A stretch of 64,000 nucleotides of DNA from Caprella mutica (GCA_947561585.1 CANNZV010000262.1:62001-126000); one strand, 5' to 3'; shown: positions 12,107 to 24,964, counted from the first letter of the stretch. A program made the numbers and translations. Notes: generated from the sequence alone by a model not told the origin.

Positions 12107-13027
12107 TGATGAACTTAAATTATCGATTTGTATAAAAAATCTATCAAAATTTCAGATAGATATCATCCTCTCAGCACCGTAATCAAAAGCATTATACCCC
12201 TATACCACACAGATCATTGAATATAGAAGATATCCCACTACAGTATTTTCAAATTTCTAGCGACACTTGGCATCGGAGGAGTGCGTAATGTGACGTATCC
12301 TTGGAGTTGTCTACGATTGATATATTATTTTGTTTTAATTATTCAAAAAACGACAAGAAGAGAATACTATTGAATTTAAATATGCTATTTAAAATCAAAA
12401 CATTAATTTATGATATTAAACTGATAATAAAATTATACATTTATAAACAATATAATTATTTCTGTTCTGTACATGTTTTGTACGTGTGTGTGTTTGTTCA
12501 GTACGAATTTGAAGGTTGGTTTATTTCTGATGCAATATCATGAGCGGAGGGTGTGCGCTGTATTTTCTGCCTAATTCGATAATTCTCTTATCTTTCATCA
12601 AAATTAACTGGTGACAAATGAGCAATGCGTGAAAATGTTCAATTTTCTTTTGTACCAATACATCTAAAGATGGGTACAAGTTGTTTTTATTCAGAAAATA
12701 TGATAACAATCTGTGGCTAAAGGCTTGCACAATGGCGTTGAGACTGAACAGTTAATAAGACACTCTTCAGTTTGCTCGAAATATTTCAGTTTCGACTTCG
12801 ATTCTTGTTTTCTATTCTATAATAAATATACATTAAAATATATACGACTTTAATTACCCTATTTTCCAGAAAATTAAAATTTCCATATCTGCTTATAGGA
12901 AGTAAGAAAATTTAGTTATGACCGTTATGTATATACTTATACCAGTTTGTGAGTACGATGGTAATATGTGACGTCACGTTACGCCTCTCTCTGATTGGCT
13001 GATACGCTCTCACTTAAATAATTATTA
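12107..13027. other. Stretch between family X ends, no gene seen
   Basis: AT-rich sequence lying inside the interruption of the 34-bp minisatellite. At 12261-12290 there is a short stretch that resembles the last M16 exon (see rejected items). Nothing else was recognised. It may be internal sequence of a larger nested element. Confidence 0.3.
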
Positions 13028-13511
13028 TTGGAAAACTCGGTCTTGGAAAATTCGGTCTCATATTATAGTGATCATATTTAAGAACAATAATCGAAAAAGT
13101 TAAAATTATGGATAATAAATGTGCAATGTATTTATTAAATATCAAAAGTGGATGATATCTTTAACCGTTCTACGGTTAATGATACGTAACATTAGTAATT
13201 TGAAATGTTTTGGCATTTATTTAGATTTGAGCGAATATTCGGCCTATGAATTTTCAGTATTAGAAGATTCGGTCTGAGGTATAGAAAAAACTTATGAATT
13301 AGTTGTATTAAAAGGGGGGGGGGGGCGTGCTTCCTCCGAAACCTCCCTACCCAGGTCATTTAATCAGTCATGGAGTGTGCAGTACAACAAGCTACATAAC
13401 GTCATTAATGTTGAGAGGCCATTTATAATTCTGATTTCGACATTTCCAAGACCAAAATTTCCAGAACGAAGATTCTGAGACCAAAATTTCCGAAACCGAA
13501 ATTTTCGAGCC
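13028..13511. mobile_element. Foldback-type element 3
   Basis: Units built on GGAAAATTCGGTCT occur at 13028-13064, with looser copies at 13233-13277. The complement (AGACCAAAATTTCC) occurs three to four times at 13436-13508. The interior is short and includes a 12-base G run at about 13313. Its arm design matches foldback elements 1, 2 and 4, though the unit differs. It appears nested in the family X region. Confidence 0.5.
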
Positions 13512-13672
13512 AAAGCCCACACGCAGAGAACGCCGCTCTATCAATGCTCGCGTTACCATGATTTGTTTTTCCTTTTGTGCGCGGTAACGAGCGTTATCGA
13601 AATTTAGTCCATTCTCACTCCTTTCCAGGAACGATTCAAACGAAGTTTGTCGGTGTGACCTAGATTTTACCA
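13512..13672. mobile_element. Family X right end
   Basis: Read on the minus strand from 13672, the sequence starts CTAGGTCACACCGACAAACT and continues with TCGTTCCTGGAAAGGAGTGAGAA-like sequence. This aligns with the left end at 10998 (CTAGGTCACACTACCCGAAC, then GCGTTCCTTGAGCGGAGAGAA). Either the whole 10.995-13.672 kb is one nested insertion, or this is the remnant of a second copy. The 34-bp array resumes immediately after it. Confidence 0.5.
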
Positions 13673-14232
13673 CTACTACCAAACAACTAATTGTTGCTTC
13701 TTACCACTACTACCAAACAACTAATAATTGTTGCTTCTTACCACTACTACCAAACAACTAACTGTTGCTTCTTACCTCTACTACCAAACAACTAATTGTT
13801 GCTTCTTACCTCTACTACCAAACAACTAACTGTTGCTTCTTACCTCTACTACTAAACAACTAACTGTTGCTTCTTACCTCTACTACCAAACAACTAACTG
13901 TTGCTTCTTACCTCTACTACCAAACAACTAACTGTTGTTTCTTACCACTACTACCAAACAACTAACTGTTGCTTCTTACCACTACTACCAAACAACTAAC
14001 TGTTGCTTCTTACCTCTACTACCAAACAACTAACTGTTGCTTCTTACCTCTACTACCAAACAACTAACTGTTGCTTCTTACCACTACTACCAAACAACTA
14101 ACTGTTGCTTCTTACCTCTACTACCAAACAACTAACTGTTGCTTCTTACCTCTACTACCAAACAACTAACTGTTGCTTCTTACCACTACTACCAAACAAC
14201 TAACTGTTGTTTCTTACCACTACTACCAAACA
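13673..14232 (+). repeat. 34-bp minisatellite, right block (~16 copies)
   Basis: Sixteen or so units with the form ACCACTACTACCAAACAACT followed by AACTGTTGCTTCTT, varying mainly at ACCACT/ACCTCT. Unit length and core match the left remnant at the M16 stop codon. This block is far more homogeneous than the left remnant, suggesting it kept expanding or converting after the split. Confidence 0.9.
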
Positions 14233-14690
14233 GATAATATACAATACCTCACACAATAATCGTATAATAATTATTTGGTTAGTTATTTTTATGGCCTTTA
14301 TTCCTTAATATTGAAAAAACCTTGAGAAAAAGTATCACTACATACTTTCTTAATAGACCAATTAAAGTTATATTAAATTTTTTAGTTAGATCGAAAAATA
14401 AATGTTAATTGTAAATTAAACTTCATTGCATTATTGAATTATTGTTTTACTTTCCTTATTATATCTTTATTATGTATTATTTGATTCATTTAATTCGTAA
14501 ATTTCAATTTTTTTCTGTTATTTTATACATAATTTTCAATTATTTATTCTATTATTTTTCAGTTATTTTCCATTTTTTATAATTTATTTCCAATTGCATT
14601 CCTACAATAATTTATATTATCAATTATTTTTCTTATTCACCAAACGAATCTAGCAATACTATTCACCTCTCAGTTCTCACATCAGTACGA
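14233..14690. other. AT-rich spacer between two minisatellites
   Basis: About 460 bases of T- and A-rich sequence between the 34-bp and 20-bp arrays. No gene, inverted repeat or other feature was recognised. Confidence 0.5.
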
Positions 14691-16012
14691 CTGGTAGATC
14701 AATCATCTGTCTGGTAGATCAATCATCTGTCTGGTAGATCAATCATCTGTCTGGTAGATGAATCATCTGTCTGGTAGATCAATCATCTGTCTGGTAGATC
14801 AATCATCTGTCTGGTAGATGAATCATCTGTCTGGTAGATGAATCATCTGTCTGGTAGTTGAATCATCTGTCTGGTAGATGAATCATCTGCCTGGTAGTTG
14901 AATAATCTGTCTGGTAGATGAATCATCTGTCTGGTAGATGAATCATCTGTCTGGTAGATGAATCATCTGTCTGGTAGATGTATCATCTGTCTGGTAGATG
15001 TATCATCTGTCTGGTAGATGAATCATCTGTCTGGTAGATGAATCATCTGTCTGGTAGATGAATTATCTGCCTGGTAGATGAATCATCTGTCTGGTAGATG
15101 AATCATCTGACTGGTAGATGAATCATCTGTCTGGTAGTTGAATCATCTGTCTGGTAGTTGAATCATCTGACTGGTAGATGAATCATCTGTCAGGTAGTTG
15201 AATCTTCTGTCTGGTAGATGAATCATCTGTCAGGTAGTTGAATCTTCTGTCTGGTAGATGAATCATCTGTATGGTATATGAATCATCTGTATGGTAGATG
15301 AATCATCTGTCTGGTAGATGAATCATCTGTCTGGTAGATGAATCATCTGTCTGGTAGATGAATCATCTGTCTGGTAGATGAATCATCTGTCTGGTAGATG
15401 AATCATCTGACTGGTAGATGAATCATCTGTCTGGTAGTTGAATCATATGTCTGGTAGTTGAATCATCTGCCTGGTAGTTGAATCATCTGTCTGGTAGATG
15501 AATCATCTGTCTGGTAGATGAATCATCTGTCTGGTAGATGTATCATCTGTCTGGTAGATGAATCATCTGTCTGGTAGATGAATTATCTGCCTGGTATATG
15601 AATTATCTGCCTGGTAGATGCATTATCTGCCTGGTAGATGAATTATCTGTCTGGTAGATGAATCATCTGTCTGGTAGTTGAATCATCTGTCTGGTAGATG
15701 AATCATCTGTATGGTAGATGAATCATCTGTCTGGTAGATGAATCATCTGTCTGGTAGATGAATCATCTGTCTGGTAGATGAATCATCTGTCTGGTAGATG
15801 AATTATCTGTCTGGTTGATGAATCATCTGTCTGGTAGATGAATTATCTGTCTGGTTGATGAATCATCTTTCTGGTAGATGAATCATCTGTCTGGTAGATG
15901 AATCATCTGTCTGGTAGATGAATCATCTGTCTGGTAGATGAATCATCTGTCTGGTAGATGAATCATCTGTCTGGTAGATGAATCATCTGTCTAGTAGAAG
16001 TACCATCTGTCA
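14691..16012. repeat. 20-bp minisatellite, ~65 copies
   Basis: Tandem unit CTGGTAGATGAATCATCTGT repeated in strict 20-base register for about 1.3 kb, with point variants (ATC/ATG/TTG/TATG after CTGGTAG) and no indels evident. The core GATGAATCATC is almost self-complementary, so each unit could form a small hairpin. No open frame spans the array. Confidence 0.95.
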
Positions 16013-17089
16013 TCTGGTGAACTCATGAAAATCTTCTCCCCTCCGCCATATATTCATAACATTGATATTCTCCCTACCTCCCAGTTATTTCTCTCTTCTT
16101 GTATTTCTATCTTCTCTTATTTAATTTTAATTTTGTTTCCCTCTTCTCTTTCGCGCATATTATAATTATTAATGCATTCAATATACTTACAAAAAATTCC
16201 AGTTACATAATATTTAAATGATAGTAAGTAAAGTTGGAAGAAAATAATTCTGTGATCCATTTTTCTTAATATAATTATACTATACTCTCAACAAATTAAT
16301 TAACTTCTTATTCACTGGACAAAAGGTGAAAATTTAAATTTTCCTACATTTAATAAACAAATGTTTTTAAATAGAAATAATGTCAATTAAAAAGTTACTA
16401 ACGAAGTGGATGTCAAATTCCATTCAAAAATTGATTACTGGAAACAAAATTCACATATTTCAAAAACTAGAAAAGTTTTAATAAAATATTTGAAAAAAGA
16501 ACTCTTGTTTTATTTAAATAAAACTAACCATAACCCTAAAGCGTAGAAGATATAATGTTTCGAATCACTTTTGCACTTAATTAAATATCCAAAACTCTCT
16601 AATCACTAAACTAAAAAGTGGTATAAAATATTAATTGCTCAGTTTGAAAAAAATGCATTTTCAACATTTTGTAAAACACAACTGAGCAGATTTGGAAAAA
16701 AATTCAATTTATTTCGCTTCACCATTCAAATATAAATATTGGATAAATTTCCCTCGAAGGAAAATCATGTCATATCCAAGGTACAAGTCCCCATTTTTTC
16801 ACTAGGTGACTAGATGCACAACTGATAAAAAAATATTTTAATAATAATATTAAAAATGATTAAAATACATTTTTATCTGTAAAATATAACTTGAGCGTTT
16901 AAGGGATTATAGTGCCCTATTGCTGAACTAGACATACAAATATAGCTATTTATATGTATAAATATCTGTAAATCAGTTAGTTTTATTCTTCATACACTAT
17001 TCTCACAGTAACATACTTAAATAGAAAATAAAATATCCCGTAAACTTTCGACAAGACGCAAAAAGTTGCATCTTGTCAGCCTTGTACGT
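16013..17089. other. Intergenic AT-rich sequence
   Basis: About 1 kb between the 20-bp array and the duplicated upstream block of gene A. No gene, repeat or RNA was recognised. Confidence 0.5.
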
Positions 17090-17405
17090 GCGCTGATGTT
17101 AATTCAAGTTTTGTAAGTGGGTTACTTGCTAGCAAACGGTTTAGGTTGGCGATAAGTCTATCTGATAGCCACACTTTAATTGCTATGTAGTAACTTCAGT
17201 TGGAGAAAAGAATATAACAATTAATTGGTATTAATTTATACATCTGTTGGTTTAATAGCATAAGGTTTGCTACAGTCGAATCCCTCAAATTAGGTAGCCA
17301 CATTAATGATGACTTCCTCCTTAATCTTCTGGAGATGGGTAGAAACAGGTCAACTGGTATTATCGCTTTAGCTATGGCGAAGTGAGGACATACTCGTTCT
17401 ACCTT
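17090..17405 (+). promoter_or_regulatory. Gene A upstream block, likely 5' exon and promoter
   Basis: Bases 17100-17240 and 17345-17405 are homologous to 20360-20480 and 20602-20662 upstream of gene B; the 17345-17405 core also occurs upstream of gene C. The core reads CAGGTCAACTGGTATTAT ... CTATGGCGAA|GTGAGGACATAC. The GTGAGG at 17382 is a plausible 5' splice site present in all three copies. An ATG at 17374 would give an 8-nt coding exon that joins in frame to exon 2 at 18203 (MAKIIM-). The exon assignment is inference. Confidence 0.45.
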
Positions 17406-18209
17406 CTCTACTACAAGGAAATAGAGGCTTAGATGAGTGCTGGTGTATATACTTCATACGAAACTTCTTTCCAATGGTTTATTATATAGTATAGTATTCT
17501 GTATTATTTAGATTATTATATTGCCTCTAATAACTGAAGCCTCTCATTCTACTGTATTCATAAATAATTCTTATCATAAGATTGTGTATTATTGTATTTT
17601 GTGAAGCTTACAGAATTTAATTGGTAGAAATATGCTATAAAAATACTATTTAAAAAGGGAGCAGCCTCTTGAAGAAGGCGCTTGTAGGCAATTGATATCA
17701 TTTAAAACATATGCTAAAATATCTACCTATGATATGAAAAAACATCGACAATTTTAAACAAATGGTAAAACGAGTTAAAAAGTTAATGTAATTCTCTTTC
17801 TTTCTAAAACATAGTCTCCATAGCTTTTCTTGAATTTAATATTTGAAATAGGTAAAGTTAAGTATTCGGGCAATTTATCAAAATTTCTTTTAGCTTGATA
17901 TACAGATATATATTATTATATAAGAATATATACAGTTATATATTCTTGATATACATTCGTATCTAACTAGAGGTAAAATCAATTAAAAATGCCTAGTATG
18001 GTAATGATGAGTAGGAATACAATTGGTAAAATATTTCATGGACTTTATTTTCTATTTAATTACAGTCTTGTTTTTAATGGAAAAATATTGTCTTTTTAAA
18101 CAAAAAAAAAGAAGAAAAAAAAAAAAATTTAATTACACAATTAATCACTTACTTTATCTTATAAGATAAATTCATGCGGAAAATGACATATTTCAATTTC
18201 AGAATCATA

Positions 18210-19474
18210 ATGTATGTAAAAAGTTTGACATCCGTTACTTTATTAGTTTTAGTATCTTTTGGAAAAGTAGATGGTGGACAGAGGTCTGAACGAGCACTGT
18301 TCATCAATCCAGATGTCCCTCTCAGTCTCTGTAAGTTTAAATTCAAATTATTGATTATAGTTATTAGTATTATGTAGTAAATTTTTATATTTTACTTACC
18401 AACACCTCCTTGAATGAGACTGTATTCCATTATTTGGGAAATATTTTCAAAAGGATGTTTAATTTTAATCGAAAAATAATCTGTTAGTCGAACCCCAGGC
18501 TTCTAGCTTAAATTAAGTTGTCGCCAATATCAATATTATGTCCACAATAATCAAATTTTATCATTTAGGGAAATCAATTAAAAATCATACTTAAGTATCA
18601 ATGAACAACTATTAATTTCCTAACGTTTTTTGTGATAATTTATACTAAAATCTTCTAAGGTCTGAACAGTGAGTAATCATGTGGTTGAAAAGTTATATAC
18701 TAAGTAGAGATGGCTTAGTTTAGATTTGTAATACCATTTTATATATCGTCCATTTCAGATTTTCTGCTTCAACTGCCAATGTCTTTGCTGCTACCAACCC
18801 TAGTAGACACAGAAGGTGGTGGGGATGAGGAATATTATTCTAGATCTCTCAAAGAAAATACTCAACAGAACGGACTCACTGACCACCAATATCCCGAGGA
18901 CTTCACTTGGGAACCATCTTACGAAGAGGAACTAGGGAAACTACAAGTGTACTTCACGCATTTGAAAGTGAGTTTTTGAACTGCTTAACACTAAGGAGAT
19001 GGTTTTCATGAAAAAAGGGTATTCAATTAACTACTTCTGTTAATTACTTCCTTCCATGAGGTTGATTCGTGCTAAAAAGTTTTCTCATTTCAGGTTTTGT
19101 CAGTCCAATGTCAGGAGCGATTGCTGTGCGAAATGGCGTCCAACCCAAACGCTTTCTCACCTCTTTCGGAATTAGTGCTGAGGGAAATCAGGTGAGGGAA
19201 GAGAAATATGATATTAATCTATAATTATGGTGTCACAGAATTTAAATATCAACATCAAATTTTTAGACAAACGCATGGACCGGTAAAGCCATCCCAGGAT
19301 TCCCTCTTCTGGCGGTTTTTGGCAGCTTCCGCAACAGGATTTGCCTACTCCCAGAAAGAATGCGGAGTATATTACGGAACCTGTCCATCGTCTGCGAACC
19401 AAATGATCAATATGTCCAAACTAAAAATGTGGAAATTCTTGTCTTCTCAAATTAATTTGCAACTTAGAATTTAA
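18210..19474 (+). CDS. Secreted DM4/DM12-like protein, paralogue A
   Basis: Exons 18203-18330 (ATG 18210), 18759-18967, 19094-19191, 19267-19474; 211 residues from this ATG. The first 23 or so residues form a signal peptide (MYVKSLTSVTLLVLVSFGKV). Then comes a basic QRSERALFINPDVPLSL block, a hydrophobic stretch (YFLLQLPMSLLLPTL), an acidic linker, and a Cys-containing helical region (VLSVQCQERLLCEMASNPNA, then SQKECGVYYGTCP). A KR-type start followed by a hydrophobic segment and C..CE...C...Y..CP is the layout of the insect DM4/DM12 family, whose function is unknown. That family call is moderate. An acceptor (TTTCAG) seven bases before the ATG implies an upstream exon, probably at ~17.38 kb. 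Introns match paralogues B and C in position and phase. Confidence 0.75.
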
Positions 19475-20329
19475 TTTGCAAAATTTATTACATATATCAT
19501 TATTGTAGAATTTAAACATTTGTAGACGGTTGAATTTGCAGAATCCGAAAATAGTAGGAACTGTAATTTTGCTGAAATTCGATACCAATTACGAATTACA
19601 TGATAACTTATTGTGGTATCTGAAACTAAACAGAAGTATTTTGAATTCAATTGATATTAAAAAATTGAACGAACATGACATCTAATATTTTTTCCAAGTC
19701 TTGTCTTATATATTTTTATTCTTATATTTATATATATGTAGAATTTCGTAATCGTTATGCACTTAGTCAGAATTATTTGTTATAAGAAATTCTATAGCAA
19801 TTGTTATATTTATTAATAGCTAATGATATATCTAATACTTATCATATTTCAGTTCTAGTAGAATTTATTTAGACAATATAAAGTTTGTGGTATATTCAAT
19901 AGTGATTTTTCAGGAATTACGTTTATTTACCAAAATAAACAAACAAAGCATTATAAGGAATAGTGATATCAATATCAATCATTAATGATTTAAGGGCATT
20001 TAATTATAGTTTTTACCAGAATGAGATTGTGAGTGGGTAATGTGAACCAGTTACATAATTTATGTTTCCATGACACTTTTAGAATAAATTGATATTTTTC
20101 CAAATTTTTGTATCATTTCACTGTTTAAATAAATTGAATTGTAAATTATGTGTAGGTACAGTGAAGGGATAAAACAACAAATAAACTGAACAGTCAAGAA
20201 TTAATATTCTACGTACATAACAATTTTTCGTAATTAAGTAATTCTAACAGGAGAGTGTTATAATTATAAAACAATAATGACAATGATGTTATAAAACATT
20301 CGGCAGGTCTCAAAGAGTAGCAGTTTCTA
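19475..20329. other. Intergenic sequence after gene A
   Basis: AT-rich 3' flank of gene A with AATAAA-like stretches near 20085 and 20126. No other feature was recognised. Confidence 0.4.
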
Positions 20330-20662
20330 ATCTAGGCTTTATAGGTGCGCTCATATGACCATTCAAGTTTTGTAAGTGGGTTACCTGCCGGCAAACTGTC
20401 CAGGTACTGATTAGTGTATCTGCTACCCTCACCTTTTATGGTCTGCTGTAACTTTAGTTTGGAAATTTTACATCAATCAATCGTTAGATATTTATACATC
20501 ATTTGGTTAATTAACATTAGGATCGTCACTGTCACGTGTCTCAAACTAGGTAACTTGTATGATCTATGACGTCATCCGTAATCTGTTGAAGATGTGTAAT
20601 AGCAGGTCAACTGGTATTATCGCGTCAGCTATGGCACTGTGAGGACATACTAGTTCTACCTG
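20330..20662 (+). promoter_or_regulatory. Gene B upstream block, likely 5' exon and promoter
   Basis: Homologue of the gene A block: AAGTTTTGTAAGTGGGTTAC at 20368, then the core CAGGTCAACTGGTATTAT...CAGCTATGGCACT|GTGAGG at 20603-20644. An ATG at 20631 would give an 8-nt coding exon ending at 20638 that reads in frame through the acceptor at 21949 (MALIIM-), exactly as in gene A. Confidence 0.45.
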
Positions 20663-21687
20663 CTCTTCTGCTAAGAAATTATGTTGGGGTAGCTTACATT
20701 TGATTTAAGATAACCTACATGGTACCAAAATTAAACCAGTTGACAATAACTTTGAGTCGGTTATCATGTTGACTACGTACGTAAGGTCAATACGCAGTCT
20801 AGCCTAACTGAGGTTTCCAAATTACAACTTTACATTATTACTTCTGTATCACGTGTCCGACGATAGCGAAAGGAGCTGAGTAGATATCTCTCTACGTGTG
20901 TAATTATTGAGCTCGTCTGTATGATTAAAACCGTGGATAATTGTAGTTCACATTGTCACAATTTAATGCGGATTTGAAATATTGACAGTAGTAATTATTT
21001 GTAGCATTATTGATAGTGGTAAAATGACATATATTTGTACCCGTGATTAACAAGCCCAGTACTTAATACTTCTGCCTCCTTGATATTACAATCAATTTCA
21101 ATATTGGGATCAATGGTAGCCCAGTATCGCTCATTCTGCTTGTTTTGATACTGCTTTTCAACCAACAGCTTTTCATGGGAGCACAGAACGTTATTGCAGA
21201 ATACGTCATTTTGCTGAAAAATATATTTACAAAACTGAACTCTTAAGCATCTTGTGTTGGTCGGTAGAGCTTAGCACAGTTATTGATTTGTATGGATATT
21301 TGTTCAATACTTTCTTACAATCTTCCACACAGTGCCCGTTAAGAAATTAAGCGCTGTCGACTCCTAGGGAACAGAAGATCAGGGCTTATATTCAACAAGA
21401 TTTCTTACTGTTTCAATATTCTCTTCATTAACTTTGGTTTGGTGAAGACCTGAAATCAATCGGTAGGTGGGAAATAACTTGCACTTTTGAGCTCTGCATA
21501 CTTGGATATAATCCAAAATTTCTGGTGATTTGAAAATGTTAACTTAAAATGGTATTCCTTTTGAAAATTGAATGAATGAAAAGATATTGAACATATAAGA
21601 TACCAAAAACTTCCATCCAGGGAAGTAATACGTTACTCATTCACAGTTCACAGTGAACACCCTGTACTAATTCAATAGTTTATTATA
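20663..21687. other. Probable first intron of gene B
   Basis: About 1 kb between the upstream block and the MITE. No gene or structured element was recognised. If the 5' exon at 20.63 kb is real, this is intronic. Confidence 0.35.
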
Positions 21688-21900
21688 CAGGGTGACCCAC
21701 AAAAAAGTCTACCCATCTTTGTTAATATAAGTATTGAATAAAAAAAAAAAAAATATTAGAGCTCAAGTAATATAAAAAATTAGATATTTTTACTTGTATC
21801 CATTATACCATTCGTCATGGCTTTAAGATTTATTAGGCAATTTTAAATACAATATTTATATTAATTCAAAGCTGGGTTCACTTTTTTGTGGGTCACCCTG
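21688..21900. mobile_element. 213-bp MITE with mariner-type ends
   Basis: Starts CAGGGTGACCCACAAAAAAG and ends with its perfect complement, flanked on both sides by TA. The interior is AT-rich with no coding. It ends only 57 bases before the gene B start codon and about 50 bases before the presumed splice acceptor at 21949. Confidence 0.85.
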
Positions 21901-21956
21901 TATGGTACTAGTATTTGTAAGATTTAGTCAAAATGAATTTCAATTTCAGAATCATA

Positions 21957-23137
21957 ATGTTTGCAAAAAGCTTAACATTCGTTACTCTATTAGTTTTAAT
22001 ATCTCTTTTACAAGTAGATGGAGGACATAGATCCGAACGAGGACTGTACATCAATCCAGATGTTCCTCTCAGTCTCTGTAAGTGTAAATTCATAAAATTG
22101 ATTCTATTTTTAATTCTTAACTAATTCTTATTTTTTAAATCCATTACCTCCTTACACGAATGGAGGTTTTAAAGAACCTAGTTATATTATTTCACTTAAA
22201 CACTTTGGATATAATTTCAAAGGGAGTAGGTAATTCAACCACCGGCTTTCAGAACAAAGACACCTGTTTGTTAAAATCGATGTTTCTTTATGAGAAAGAA
22301 TTTTTTGTACATTATTAGTGGAAATTAATTTCGTTCTTAATTACGTTCCAAATGGTAATTGTGATTAGTGTGAACACTGATTAGTCCACACAGGACAAAA
22401 ACGATTCATTCTAATTTCCTCGTCAGTTATGCAGATGATTCTGCCGATGTCTTTGCTGCTACCAACGCTAGCAGACACAGAAGGAGGTGGAGAAGACGAG
22501 GATTCCTATTCTAGATCTTTCAAAGATAAAAGTCAACAGAACGGACTCACTGACCACCAATATCCCGAGGACTTCACTTGGGAACCATCTTACGAAGAGG
22601 AACTAGGAAAACTACAAGTGTACTTCACGTATTTGAAAGTGAGTTTTTGAACTGTTGAACACTATTTAGAAAAGGGTTTTTGAGATGATATTGTAGAAAA
22701 GAATTAAAGTAAATTCGTGATAAAATAATTTCTCCTTTCAGGTTTTGTCTGTCCAATGTCAGGAGCGATTGTTGTGCGAAATGGCGTCCAACCCAGACGC
22801 TTTTTCCCCTCTTTCGGAATTGATACTGAGGGAAATCAGGTGAGAGAACATAGATGTGGGGACAAAATGTAAATAAATTGTGATATAATTTCGAGATTGT
22901 TTTGGATTTTATCATAAATGAATTATCAGACCAACGCATGGACCGGTGAAGCCATCTCAGGATTCCCTCTTCTGGCGGTTTTTGGCAGCTTCAGCAACAG
23001 GATTTGCCTACTCCGAAAAAGAATGCGTAGAATATTACGGAACCTGTCCATTGTCTGCTAGTCAAATGATCAATATGTCCAAACTAAAAATGTGGAAATT
23101 CTTGTCTTCTCAAATTAATTTGCAGCTTAGAATTTAA
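21957..23137 (+). CDS. Secreted DM4/DM12-like protein, paralogue B
   Basis: Exons 21950-22077 (ATG 21957), 22427-22638, 22742-22839, 22930-23137; 212 residues. It starts with the signal peptide MFAKSLTFVTLLVLISLLQV, then HRSERGLYINPDVPLSL, PMSLLLPTLADTEGGGEDED, and HQYPEDFTWEPSYEEELGKL, which is shared word for word with paralogue A. It has the same cysteine region (SVQCQERLLCEMASNPDA; SEKECVEYYGTCP). It is the closest relative of A (much of exons 2-4 is nearly identical at DNA level), so A and B are a recent tandem duplicate. An AATAAA lies at about 23609. The family assignment to DM4/DM12 is moderate; the paralogy is certain. Confidence 0.75.
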
Positions 23138-24964
23138 CTAATTGTTTATATAATTGAAAATTGAAGAATGGAAATATCGGTAGATAGTTGGGTCTACAGA
23201 AGTAGCTGAAAACATCAGGAACTGTAACAATAATAACAGGAATATTTTGTATTCAATTAATATTAAAAATATGAGTTAGTTAGTCTGATATAAATTAAGA
23301 ATTCTGTATAGTCATGCACTTAGTCAATGTTATAAGAGATTAGTTAATAGTTAATATTGATAATTTAATATTTTGTTGTTTCAGAGTGTCAGCGAATGAA
23401 CTCTAATTAGAATTATTTATTATAAAGATGAAAAATATGTAATTAATATTCAAGGTTTACTATTATCGTCAAAATAAGTCAATAACGCATTATTAGTAGT
23501 ATTTGGTTAATTCCAGGGCATCTTATTTTATTTTTACCATTTTTAGTTTGTGATCAAGAGGGTAATGTGTGCCAGTTACATTGTATATGTATCCTTTACT
23601 GTTTTAGAATAAAAATTGATATTTCAAACAATTTTCTGTATCACTCACCTACAGCGAAAAAAAATTCGATAAATTTCAAACTATCAGATTTTTGCATAAA
23701 CGAGTCCCTTTTACTCTATATTACGATAACAATAAATTTCAGCAATTTCTTTTCGATGTTTCGTCTTAAGAAAAATTCATCTCTCTTTATGAGAAAATTC
23801 ATCTTTATATGTATAGTGTTCATAATTTTTTTTATTTATCGTCCAATGTAACTGAATTATTCTATTTGATATTTAAAATTGAATTCTTAGAAACTATCGT
23901 TCGTGACATTTTTTTGATAAGAAAAATATCAAAAAAATGTTAGGTAGTATTTTTTCAAAACTCAATTTTATTTCAAATTTTATCACAAATTTTTAAATTT
24001 TAGTTTATTTACACTATATATTAGCTCAAATTTCAGCTAATAGTAGTCTAAATGATTTGATTAGAAATTTCCAAATTACAACAAATAAATTTTCAATAAT
24101 ATTTTACTTTTTGTAATTCTGACTAATATGGAATATTTATTTCTTTTGCCATTAAAATAAAGGTTCACTCCTCTTGAATAAGTTGCAGCAAACTGCATCG
24201 AAATATATTGAACATTGCAAAAGAAGTTGATACTCATAACTGCGTTTAGAATAACATTCGAAACAGAATTTAGAAAAACGAATAATTAAAAATAACATTC
24301 GACAGTTGCCTTCAGGAAATCAGACATTGCAATTGCAATTACAGGGTGTTTAGATGAATACGTTTTCTTGAAACAGAAATGATTTGATTTCCAACAGAGA
24401 ATACAATCAAGGAAAACTGTTAGAGACTTTGGACGTCATTCAAAGTCGTAGAACCCAATGAAATTGATCCTAGAACTCTTTAAGAGAAATCGTATCACTT
24501 GATTATATTTAAATAGAGTTAAAATTATTTGTTAGAATAAATATATCACTAAAAAGTAAAATTAAATCAAAGTTTATAAGCATACACTTTAATTGAAAGC
24601 AGTTTAATTTTAATTTTATTTATTTCATTCAGATTTTGTATACATATTTTATTTATTCATTAAGAAATATTTTGAGGTGATAAAAACCCACCCTCATGAT
24701 TGGACAGGAAAACTGACACGTCACAACTGCTGAGGAAAGATGGTCTCTGATTGGCCCATTTGATTGGCGCCAAGAGTAAAGTATAACATCCACCTGCCTA
24801 TAATTAATGACGTTGTGCAAGAGTAAAATATTAGAAGTTCGACTATTTTTTGTCCTTTACATTATTATCAAAGTGAGGCATTCAAGCAAACTCCATACGT
24901 TTCCTTTTTCTTCCCGAATTTGAGGGAAAATGAAACAAAATCTTTGAAAAGATGAGTATGGTGG
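23138..24964. other. Intergenic sequence between B and the Penelope fragment
   Basis: About 1.8 kb, very AT-rich. A CAGGGTGTTTAGATGAA motif at 24343 could be a transposon end, but no partner was found. No exon was recognised. Confidence 0.4.

Noticed and set aside
12261..12300. ACTTGGCATCGGAGGAGTG after a TTTCTAG, resembling the start of the last M16 exon
   Set aside because: As an alternative last exon it would be in the wrong phase from exon 11 and end within ten codons; similarity is about a dozen bases. Possibly a fragment of an older duplicate, but unsupported.
24343..24400. CAGGGTGTTTAGATGAATAC as a transposon end
   Set aside because: No inverted partner was found within several kilobases.
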